A DNA stretch of 40,304 nucleotides. It comes from a virus. Within the stretch, counting starts at the first letter, position 1. The number at the start of each line of letters is the position of its first letter. Location: positions 1-40,304 of IMG/VR virus record IMGVR_UViG_3300021373_001319; one strand, written 5' to 3'. Under the pieces are notes generated by a model, which worked only from the letters and a program-made list of their open reading frames with translations, was not told the origin of the DNA and did no database searches. This document shows, one piece after another, positions 15,603 through 25,600 of this stretch. A program made the translations under genes and the position numbers.

Positions 15603-17663
15603 ATGGCTTTATATGACGATATAATGGATTTTGGCTCTTCCGTATATGGTTCGGCTAACGACATCTACCAAAACGTTGCCGGTGATCGTGATTTAAAAGA
15701 CGACGCAACAAGGCTATTTAATTTTGCCACAAACGACGATACCGGAAAAGCGCTTACGGCTTTAGGACTATCTGCTCTTGTAGATAGTAAGGGGTGGAAC
15801 AAACCTGAAGTTCCTAAGACAGGGTACCAAGGTAAAATCCCTAGATACACCGCCGTGCGGGAACGTGTAAATAAAGACGATCGTCCTAATTCTCAATATG
15901 GGCAGCGTTACTTTTCCGACGTTACTTATGTCCCTACTTCGGATGCCGCAGCGGTAGACGCCGCTCGCCAAGCTGCACAAGCACAAAACGCTCAGATTAT
16001 AGCCGATGAAGACAGGCGCGCAACGCCAATGGATTACGCCTCTGCGACTGCTCCTATAAGCGGGGCAGCGGCGCCGAGTAGCAACCTGTCATTAGTAGAC
16101 CCTGACGGCCCAGTTTCAAGTGGTATCTACTCTCCTCCTCCGCTGACGGTTGGGAATTACGTAAGAGGTGGGCAAGTGCAGAACAACCGAGACGGTCGAT
16201 ATGCTACGGGTGGGGGCGTTACCCAGTTATCGGGCGGGCGATACCTAGACGGTATGTCTGATGGTATGGCCGATGAAGTTCCGGCTAACATAGAAGGACG
16301 ACAAGAAGCTGCATTAAGCGATGGGGAGTTTGTTATTCCTGCCGACGTGGTTAGTCATTTGGGTAACGGCAGCTCTAATGCCGGAGCTGATGTACTCAAC
16401 AACATGATGACTAAAGTACGTACAGAACGTACTGGCAATCCAAAACAAGGTAAACAAATAAACCCAGAACAACTTCTGGCTAAAGGAGGTATTGCGGGTC
16501 TCCCGGGGCGATACGCTAGTGGGGGTACCGTAAAGTACTTACAGGAAGGTGGCCCAACAGGAATAATGACGCAACCGGGGATTACCGCTGACAACGCTGC
16601 TCCTGCTGATGGCACTGCTCCTGCTGATGGCACTGCTGACGGTACCAACCCTACGGGTACTGGGGTAGGTGAAGACTTCACAATCGGGAATCAGGGTGCT
16701 GGCGGAGTTGCGACGGGGAAAGAATCCTCACTCTCTAACTGGGCGGGCGACTACGTTACTGACATGTTAGGTAGAGGTTGGGCGCTAGCAGATTTGCCTT
16801 TTGAGGCTTATCAAGGACAAAGAACAGCCGGAGCGTCGGACTTACAAAACCAAGCCTTTTCAAGTATTGGGAGTTTAGGACAGCCTACTAGCGCGCAAAC
16901 TGACTATACTGCGGGAACTTTCGACACTGCGGCGCAAGAACAATACATGAGTCCCTACCTACAAGGTGCCCTAGAACCCCAACTTGCAGAGGCGCGGCGC
17001 CAAGCAAACATCTCTCGACTAGCTGATGCAGGACGTATGACGCAAGCGGGGGCATTTGGTGGGTCGCGGGGGGCTATTATGGATGCTGAAAACTCTCGCA
17101 ACTTACAACGTAACCTTTCTGACATTACTGGGAAGGGGTACCAAACAGCATACGAGCAGGCTAGGGATCAGTTCAACGCGGAGCAAAACAGGGGCATGGA
17201 CTCTGCGGAGCAGTATCGCCGTTACGGACTTGATGTGTTAGGTGCGCAGGCCGACGCTGGTTCTGTACAGAGAGATATAGAGCAGCAGAAACTTACGGCT
17301 GATGAAGAAGCGTACTACAAAGAACTGGATTTCCCGTACAAACAAGTACAGTATCTGCAATCTTTATTGCAAGGAATGCCACTAGCGGCGCAGTCCTATC
17401 AGTACAGTTCGCCGTCTGCTATAAACCAAACTTCTGGGGACGTGGCAGGGATTATGTCTTTGTTTGAAAACTATCTCAAGAAGCCCGCTGGGGACACCGC
17501 TGGTGACACCCCTGTAGTAGACCCAGATATAGGCGGAGCGTCGCCAGCCCCTACAGTAGACCCAGCCGCAGGCGGATCGTCGCCAGCCCCTACAGTAGAC
17601 CCAGCTACAGGCGCAACAGCGTCGCCAGCTCCGGGCGTCAATGATGAAGACTTTTTTGTTTAG
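15603..17663 (+). CDS. Virion structural/internal protein, 686 aa
   Basis: ATG at 15603 has an AAGAGG site at the end of the preceding gene. Residues about 205-290 carry a block I recall from many marine phage structural proteins: G-G-R-Y-L-D-G-M-S-D-G-M-A-D-E-V-P-A, A-A-L-S-D-G-E-F-V-I-P-A-D-V-V-S-H-L-G-N-G and K-Q-G-K-Q-I-N-P. Several G-G-[IVL] motifs (A-K-G-G-I-A-G, Y-A-S-G-G-T-V) surround it. Residues about 440-620 form a helical region with Y-M-S-P-Y-L-Q, A-G-A-F-G-G-S-R-G-A-I-M-D-A-E and R-N-L-S-D-I-T, also common in such proteins. A Pro/Ala repeat ends the protein. It is probably a core or ejection protein acting with its giant neighbours. No catalytic residues are evident. Confidence 0.75.
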   Translation: MALYDDIMDFGSSVYGSANDIYQNVAGDRDLKDDATRLFNFATNDDTGKALTALGLSALVDSKGWNKPEVPKTGYQGKIPRYTAVRERVNKDDRPNSQYGQRYFSDVTYVPTSDAAAVDAARQAAQAQNAQIIADEDRRATPMDYASATAPISGAAAPSSNLSLVDPDGPVSSGIYSPPPLTVGNYVRGGQVQNNRDGRYATGGGVTQLSGGRYLDGMSDGMADEVPANIEGRQEAALSDGEFVIPADVVSHLGNGSSNAGADVLNNMMTKVRTERTGNPKQGKQINPEQLLAKGGIAGLPGRYASGGTVKYLQEGGPTGIMTQPGITADNAAPADGTAPADGTADGTNPTGTGVGEDFTIGNQGAGGVATGKESSLSNWAGDYVTDMLGRGWALADLPFEAYQGQRTAGASDLQNQAFSSIGSLGQPTSAQTDYTAGTFDTAAQEQYMSPYLQGALEPQLAEARRQANISRLADAGRMTQAGAFGGSRGAIMDAENSRNLQRNLSDITGKGYQTAYEQARDQFNAEQNRGMDSAEQYRRYGLDVLGAQADAGSVQRDIEQQKLTADEEAYYKELDFPYKQVQYLQSLLQGMPLAAQSYQYSSPSAINQTSGDVAGIMSLFENYLKKPAGDTAGDTPVVDPDIGGASPAPTVDPAAGGSSPAPTVDPATGATASPAPGVNDEDFFV
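17532..17609 (+). repeat. 39-bp tandem repeat (2 full units) at the 3' end of the 686-aa gene
   Basis: Two nearly identical 13-codon units (G-G-[AS]-S-P-A-P-T-V-D-P-A-x) lie at 17532-17570 and 17571-17609. A partial third unit (G-A-T-A-S-P-A-P) follows. They give a flexible Pro-rich C-terminal tail and look like a recent tandem duplication. Confidence 0.85.
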
Positions 17664-17675
17664 CGAGAATATACA

Positions 17676-19598
17676 ATGGCCGGCATAGAACAACTGATTC
17701 AACAGAAAGAAGACGTTTACCGCAGTAACCCGCAAGCGTTAACGCAGAAGTACAATAAGGACAAGCAACTTATTGATCTGTTAGCCATGCAAAAATTAAA
17801 GTCTGAGAAAGAGTCGGCTGCTCGTGACATGCAGCTACAGATGCAACAAAACCCTCAGACTATAGCGCAACAACTCGAACAAGAGTTAATGACTCGGACT
17901 AAAGAAGAAGCCGTCCAACAAATTGGCGACCTTGCAAAACAAAACCAAAGTAAGAAACAGAACAACCTAAACAAGGTAGCCGCGCAAGGGATACCTTCAA
18001 TTAAACCTCCAACTCCTCGTGCGGCGCCTACTGCCCCTCAACAGGCTCCGGCTAGACCCCAACAAGCTCCCCCAGTACGGGCGGCGCAAGGAGGAATCAT
18101 GCGGTACTCGGGTGGAGGTTTAACGTCAGTGACAGTGACTCCCGAAGAGATTGCGGCGTACAGAAAACGCGGTGACCCTAGAACTAGCCAGTCGATGGCT
18201 AAGTTGTCAGACGCCGCTATAAAAGAGCGTATTCTTGACCAACGCCGCGTAGTGCTTGCCCGAAAGAGTAACCAAGGCGCACTGTCTCGTTCGGGTGGGC
18301 CGAGAGCAATACCCGTCAGTGCCGAACTAGCTGCTTTTGATAAGGCAAGAGCGACCGGAGAAACTACAACACCAGAAGCCCCTCGTGCGCCAGAAGCTGG
18401 CCCTTCAGTCGGCCCAATAAACGCAGCGGGGATACCGTCGCTTTTAGCAAAACCGCAACCTGAAGTAGAAGAAGTATCGGTAGATGAAGCATCCGTAGAG
18501 CAAGCGGTGAATACAGGGGGAGTTCCTATAGATAGGACTACCACTACTTCTTCTACTGTCACCGTTCCGCAGGGAGGAGACAGCACGCAGATAAGTGCGC
18601 AGCAGGGTATTTCCAAATACTCCCCAGCGGCTACCGCTAGTCCTAACACAGGTGAGGGTAGCTACATACAAGAGATGCTTGAAAATTTCGGCGGCCCAGA
18701 TGCACAAGCCCGAGGTAAAGCCCAGCAAGAAGCGTACGGTAAGGACGTCGATAGAAAAGGGCTTGAGGCACTCTACGCCAAACAACGCGGTAGGTTAGCG
18801 GACTACGATAAAGCGGCGGGTTCTGAAGAGAACAACCGTGCAGCTAGACAGAGAGCAACCTTGTTGGGTATCGCCCAAGGCGGTTTACGTGGTGGGGCAG
18901 CGGCTGATGCTAACTTACGAAGCGCGCAACAACGCAACCAAAGAAAGGTATTTAAAGACGATCTAGATATGGAAATGGCCGCTAAGGTTAAGGACATTGA
19001 GCTAGCGCAAAAAGGTATGGACTTCGGGCAGAAAGCAGAACAACAACAAACTACCGCCAACAACGCGTTACTGCAAGCCGCTACGTCGTTGGGTAGAGAT
19101 GAAACGAACCGAATAGAAAATCAAGCCAATCGTGAAAATCAGGCTATGCTTACTCGGTTGAAGATAGAGAACGACAAAGCTATAGCAGAGATGTCGAGAG
19201 TAGATACTACCTCCGCAAACGCTAGTAAAGACAAACAAACCAACGCGTACCTGCTCAACGATATAGGAGATCGGCTAAAAGAAGCAAGGGCAGACATCAA
19301 TGCGGCGGTGTTAGCATCCGTTGCACAGGAAGAGTTTGATGACGCACTTCAAGACGCGAAGGGGAAAGCTAAAGGCACTCCAGAAGATTTGACGTTACAG
19401 AGAGCGTCGAACATGTTAGCTATCTATCGCGCAGCATTAGAACAAGGTTCAGGACTTGCGCAACTTGCAAACCAATATGCCGAAATATCTAAAAAACTTG
19501 GCTTATCTACACCTGATGGTGGTGGAGAACCCCCTAAAGTTAATATTGACGAAGTGCTTGGCTCTAAACTACTAACTGGCGAAAACATACCGAGATAA
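17676..19598 (+). CDS. Internal-virion-type coiled-coil protein, 640 aa
   Basis: ATG at 17676 follows a 12-base gap and has only a weak ribosome site. Residues 1-105 are Gln/Lys-rich helix (E-Q-L-I-Q-Q-K-E-D-V-Y...). A Pro/Ala linker follows (near 18010-18085), then A-A-Q-G-G-I-M-R-Y-S-G-G-G-L, which resembles the G-G motifs of the 686-residue protein and the end of the 2136-residue protein. The middle is Pro/Thr/Ser-rich. Residues about 330-600 are long charged helices that probably form coiled coils. No enzymatic motif was seen. By position (between two large putative core proteins) it likely belongs to the internal core or ejection complex. Confidence 0.72.
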   Translation: MAGIEQLIQQKEDVYRSNPQALTQKYNKDKQLIDLLAMQKLKSEKESAARDMQLQMQQNPQTIAQQLEQELMTRTKEEAVQQIGDLAKQNQSKKQNNLNKVAAQGIPSIKPPTPRAAPTAPQQAPARPQQAPPVRAAQGGIMRYSGGGLTSVTVTPEEIAAYRKRGDPRTSQSMAKLSDAAIKERILDQRRVVLARKSNQGALSRSGGPRAIPVSAELAAFDKARATGETTTPEAPRAPEAGPSVGPINAAGIPSLLAKPQPEVEEVSVDEASVEQAVNTGGVPIDRTTTTSSTVTVPQGGDSTQISAQQGISKYSPAATASPNTGEGSYIQEMLENFGGPDAQARGKAQQEAYGKDVDRKGLEALYAKQRGRLADYDKAAGSEENNRAARQRATLLGIAQGGLRGGAAADANLRSAQQRNQRKVFKDDLDMEMAAKVKDIELAQKGMDFGQKAEQQQTTANNALLQAATSLGRDETNRIENQANRENQAMLTRLKIENDKAIAEMSRVDTTSANASKDKQTNAYLLNDIGDRLKEARADINAAVLASVAQEEFDDALQDAKGKAKGTPEDLTLQRASNMLAIYRAALEQGSGLAQLANQYAEISKKLGLSTPDGGGEPPKVNIDEVLGSKLLTGENIPR

Positions 19599-19603
19599 GT
19601 TAA

Positions 19604-22600
19604 ATGGCTTTGCATGAAATATCTCTTAAAGACGGGTCTAAACTACGTGTAGAAGGCCCAGAAAATGCTACTGTGGAACAACTCCTACGCATACACAACG
19701 CCCCTAAACTATCGCCAGAACGCAAATTCGCAGAACAATATAGATCCACATACGAGGGTTACAAACCAGAAAGCGGGATCTTAGAAGACGTAACTAAGGG
19801 ACTCGCCGCGGGAGCAGTGGGTACATATGAGTCCGCCGCACTTGGTGCAGCCGCGGCTCTCGATGAAGAAACAGAGTTAAAAGCCAGAAGTAAAATTAAA
19901 AACGTCGCAGAAGCAATCCGCCCTGACGGGGGCGACCCCGACTCCGTGTCTTACAAACTTGCTTCGGGCATAGGATCTATCTTAGCTTTTGCCCCTACCG
20001 CCGTGTTAGGGCCAGCCGCATTACCCGCCGCGGGCATATTAGGTATTGGCGCAGGTGCAGGGGAAGCAACTGAGCGTGCGCGAGCCGCAGGTGCTACTGA
20101 AGACGAACGCGGTGCTGCTACCTTGCGGGGTGCCGCTATAGGTGCGACCGAGATACTCCCTCTTGGGCGTATATTCAAACAGTTAGAGCTACCTATACTT
20201 AAAGACATGGAGAAGGCGCTCGGCACTGATGTAGTAGAAGGGTTTGGCGACCGTATAAAAAACGCCGCGATTACTGGTGGGGCAGAAGGCGCGCAAGAAG
20301 CGACTGCCGCTGTTTTGCAGAACATGAACGAACGTGGGTATAACCTCGAACAGGAGATACTCGATTCTGGGGTCAGCGAAGAAGCTCTTATCGGCGGCGG
20401 TGCGGGTGCGATACTACAATTCGTTGCTGATCTTGTTGCTCCTAAACGCCGGGGAGCCACCACAGAGGACACTCCACCAGAAGAAACTCCACCAGAAGAA
20501 ACTTTAGCGTTACCTCCACCAACACCTGAACCCCCACAAGTCACACCCGAAGGGCAAGTACTTACTCCAGAACAGGCAGAAGCACGAATCGCTGCCAACG
20601 AACAAGCTCGGCTAGACGCTATGCGTCAACCTGCTGACCAGCCTAAGCTACCCAAACCTTCTGATGCTATACCTGTTACTCCTGAAGGGGAAGTATTGCC
20701 CTCTGCGGAGGCTGATCGTCGGGCGCTAGATGAGGGCAATAAGCAAAGAGAAGAGCGCGACAAAAAAACCGTTGCAGATAAAGCTAGTGCAGCGGCTGTA
20801 GCAGATATGCCCGCGCAAAGCGTGTTAAGTAAGCGTGAGAAAGACGAGGCAAAGCGGATAGAAGACACAGCGCGGGACAAGCGTAAAGACGCCCAACCCG
20901 ATATGTTTTCGGCAGAGTTAGAAGCCGCAGAGACTTTACAGAGGCGCAGTGCTGCTAGTCCTGCCGACGTTATAACAGCGCAAACATTGGATCAGTTGAA
21001 TGTTCCTAAAAGCAGTAAGTTACGTAAAGCAGTTGTAGGTAAGCCGGTCAATTCTCCTGAAGTACAGACCGCTCTCGATGAGGTCAAATTAAAAAACCCC
21101 GTTGCCCGTGAGCGAGTAGATTCCTTACGAACAGAACGCCCATCGGAGAAGGTAACTAAGAAAACTCTAGACGACTTAGGAGTAAACCCCCAAGCTGGCA
21201 TACGTAAAGCAGTTATAGGTAAAGAGTTAGGCGACCCTGAAGTGCGTAAGAAGTTAGTTAGTTTCGCCAACAACCCAGTAGTGCCACGCGAGACGAGACA
21301 AAAAGTAGCGAATTTATTAGAAGGCGTACCACAAGAACAACAAAACCTAACTCCAACTGACAAACAAGGTGCGGCAAATGGAAGAGGACAAGTGGGACAG
21401 GCTACTGGAACTACAGGTAGAGCACGTAGAGCAAGCGTTCCACCAACTGACGGTGGGGTGGAATCGGCCCCAACGACAAGTACCGCCCAGCCTCCAGTAC
21501 CTAAGTCAAAAGGATTGGGAGAAACTAGCGGACTTCCAACTAGCCCTGATAGCGGAGCGTTATTCTCAAAAGTTACATTAGCAGACTCAGTAACTACTCC
21601 AATAGCTCCAGTGGGGGCCATGCCGGCGCAAACTGCTGAGACAGTAGCGCAAGTTAAGAGCGCGCCACTTACTAAACAGACCGCAGAGAAAGCGATTAAA
21701 TCCGCGGCTGAAAAAGCTCCTACTAAGAAACTGGTCTCAGAAGAAACTCCCGCTAAGAAAGCTGTGGTCAAGAAGAAAGTCGTAGCTAAGAAAGCTGTGG
21801 TCAAGAAGAAAGTCGTAGCTAAGAAAGCTGTGGCCAAGAAGAAAGTCGTAGCTAAGAAAGCTGTGGTCTCAGAAGAAACTCCCGCTAAGAAAGCTGTGGT
21901 CAAGAAGAAAGTCGTAGCTAAGAAAGCTGTGGTCTCAGAAGAAACTCCCGCTAAGAAAGCTGTGGTCAAGAAGAAAGTCGTGGGTGAGGACGGTACGTTA
22001 CCCCCAGATATCGGCATATCTACCAAAGCGCAGGATAAGAACCTAGCCCGCAACGAAAAGGGGTACATAAACACGACCCCTAAAAGAAAAAATCCAGTGA
22101 CCGACGCCGACGAAACTCTTGTATACACCGAAGTTGCCGCAAAGGTAGATTCAAACGCAGGGCGTCGCACCAAAAAAGAAAAAATACGAGTGGGGGTGCA
22201 AGCCTATTTTGGTAAGGGGCAGCGTATTGCAGACGCCCTAGCGGATTTGGCGTACGACATAGGGACGGGCACACCAAAATTTAGAGCTAGCCCTGAGTAC
22301 AGTTCTAAGGTAGCGGAACAACTTGCTGGTCGTGGGGGCGATAGTGCTGTAAATACAAACGATTGGGTACTCAATAGTAACTTATCTGCCGAAACGAAAG
22401 AGTATTACGAAGCCCAAGTAGAGTATTACAAGAATTTAGAATCCAGAACGAGAAAAGAGATAACGCAACGAGACCAAGACCTAGTTACCAAACGCGAGAC
22501 GGATGCTGCGGAAGCTGCGCTAATAGACTCGTACGTAGCGCCTAAAGGTAACGAAGGCAGCGTCCGACAAGAAGCAGATATTACCGCGGCTACCACGCAG

Positions 22601-25600
22601 GTACATCCAAGTGTCATGGCTAATCTGCGTGCTGGAGATTTGAAAACCGCTCTGTTCGCCTTAGCAGCTACCACTAACAATCCAAGACTACGTCAAATAG
22701 CTATGGCGCTAGCTCCACTCACAGGGACAACTTCTGTACGGGTTGCAGATGCGGGGGATAAGGTCGCCCAACGCGCTATACGCATGGACGCTAAAAAAGA
22801 TGGGTCGGATCCAAAAAATATAATAGGGCTGTACGTACCTAGCGATTACGGACTTACAAACACCATCATACTAAATGCCGAAAGTGTAGAGGGGGTTACT
22901 CCAGAAGTACTCCTGCACGAAATGACGCACGCTGCCACGCTAGAAGCTATTAACAATAACCCCAATTCTTCGGTTGTTAAACAACTAAACCAATTGTACG
23001 AACTAGCAAAGACGCGATTAGGAACGAATAACGGAACTAAAAACCTAAAAGAGTTTGTCGCAGAGGCGTACGGTAATCCTAAGTTCCGAGCAGAGTTAGC
23101 GGACATATACCCCGATGCACGGGACGTAAGTGTATGGGAACGCTTTAAAAATATAATTACAAACTGGTTACGTTCGTTACCGACCCCAATGAAACGCGCC
23201 AAGATAGACATAGACGCTGTAGCCCGAGGGCAGTCTGTTGCGGATGCCACCGACGTGTTGATCGCCCGTATACTATCTCCCGCACCTAACACTAACACTG
23301 CACCGCTTAATGGTTCACAAGAGTCGGTTAGAAAAGTGCTAAACGATATGGGGGACTCGCAGCAAGAACCCGCGTTTACTGGCAAACAGCGAACTGCTTT
23401 TATCGACAAGGTAATGGACTTCCTTAGTACCGCCCCAGATAAGGCTGCAAGAACGTTATTTGGTTTTGCCCAAGCATGGTCATTAGCAGATATAGCTAAT
23501 CGCATAGACCCTACACTAGGTAAGTTAGGGAAAAAGCTGCACACCGCATTGGACAACGTGCGTGCGGAGTTGCAGAAAGTCGATGATAACCTAAAAGCCA
23601 CGCAACTAAGAGCTGCTCGATGGGCGGAAAATAACCCCGACCAACTGGCTAGGTTCAACAACATAGTGTACAAGAGCACTACTGAGAAAGTTGATCCAAC
23701 AAAGCCAGCGAGTAAGTACAAGAGCGAGCGGCGAGCTAGAATATATAAAGAACTTAGGGAGGAGTGGGAAAAGCTCGACCCTGAAGGGCGACGAGTCTAC
23801 ATAGACATGCGTGACTCCTACAAAGCCCTGTTCGACCGCCTTAAAGCGGTAATACTGACTGAAGCAGGGGACACTGTAGTAGAGAAAGGCGAGGGTAAGG
23901 GGGAGAAGTTAGGGGACATACTTACCAAGAAGTTGTTTGCCAAGTCGGGGTTAGAGCCTTATTTCCCACTACTGCGGGAAGGTGGGTACAAACTTGTGTA
24001 CCGCATAAAGACAGAGGCGCTAGAAGCACAAGGTCTCGATGAAGCGGGCATGGAGCGCGATAAGAAGCCCGTAGAGATGTTTAACACTAAACGCGAGCGG
24101 GACAGACGCATAAAAGAGCTTGAGTCCAATCCTGATATAGAACGTAGGCCGGATGGCTCTTTGTGGATAACAGAGTCGCAAGAATCAGTCCTAGACCTGA
24201 CTAAGGGGGATGTTCTACCACCTACGGGGTTTGTTAGACAGACCTTAGAGGTAATGACTAACGCTAAGGTAGACAAGGAAGTAACCAACCAGATATTAAC
24301 GTTGTATCTCGACGCCTTACCAGAATCAGCAGCGGCTAAATCCTTACAGCAACGGGTGGGAACGCCGGGGTACATCCCTGACGCGCTGTACACGTTTAAC
24401 AGAAAAGGAGCTGACTTGGGAAGGCAGGTTGCTCGCATAGAGACGAACAACAAGCTACGGGGAATTCGTTTAGAGATAGCCGACCACAAGAAGGTCATTG
24501 AAGATCGTATGGACAACGACCCCGAATTTAAGAAGAAAATGAGGCATTTTAGCGCGGTATCGGACGATCTACTTTTACGTGCCGACTACGGCATGAACCC
24601 TGAAACGACGTACCAAAAGTACTCCCAAGGGGCTAACCGAATAGCGTTCATGTTCACCATAGGGCTTAACGCCTCTTCTGCGCTGGTCAACGCCTCGCAG
24701 ATTCCTCTATTTGTGCTCCCGTACTACGGCGCTGAATATGGTTACGGTAAAGCAACCGCGGCTATAAAAGACGCTGCTTCCATAGTGTCCTCGAGCGGCA
24801 CTACTCGTAAGTTGCGTGGGTTGGCCGGCGGCAAGCTGATAGACACTAAGAGTATGCCTAGCTTAGAGAACTACTTCACCCCCGATGCAGACGGGGTTTT
24901 ACAACTCCGCACTGATCTCGATGTAGACGCTAGTGTAAAGTCGCAGTTGCGAGAGTTACAACCATTGGTGCAGTTGGCGCTAGACCGTAATCAGTTAAGT
25001 CAATCTATTATTAGCGACCAATTAGACATAAACCAAGCGGGTAAAAAACGTACTTTGATGGATAAGGTTACGTACTACTCCGCGTTTATGTTCCACAACG
25101 TAGAGCGATACAACAGACAGGTAGCACTCACCTCGGCCTATTTATTAGAAACTAATCGTATGAAAGCCGCCAAGAATGGGGCTGCCTTATCTAGAGCAGA
25201 GTTAGAAGCCGCAGCGGATACCGCAATGCAGCTCACTCAGAAGACTAACGGGGGTTCTGTATCTGAGACCGGCGCACGTTGGGGGCAGGGGGACGTTGGT
25301 AGAGTGGCGCTGATGTACAAACAGTTTGGCCTGAACATGTACTACACCATGCTAACAACTTCTAGGGATGCGTTTAGTGAGATACTCGGCAAGAAAGAAG
25401 GGTACACAGCGTTTAAGCAGATGCTAGGCATACATGCCACGGCCATATTTTTCGCAGGTATTCAGGGTGTACCTCTCTACGGCGCGTTCCGAATGATCGC
25501 TAATCTGTTCCTAGATGACGATGAGGAAGATATAGATACGCTTGTACGGAACTATATCGGTGAAGGGTGGTACAAAGGCGCCGTTACTGCTGCAACAGGG

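Noticed and set aside
20992-22173. 393-aa - strand ORF opposite the 2212-aa gene
   Set aside because: Antisense to lysine repeats and a charged coding region; composition is Thr/Ser/Ala/Phe-rich with no recognisable motif, and the sense gene is strongly supported.
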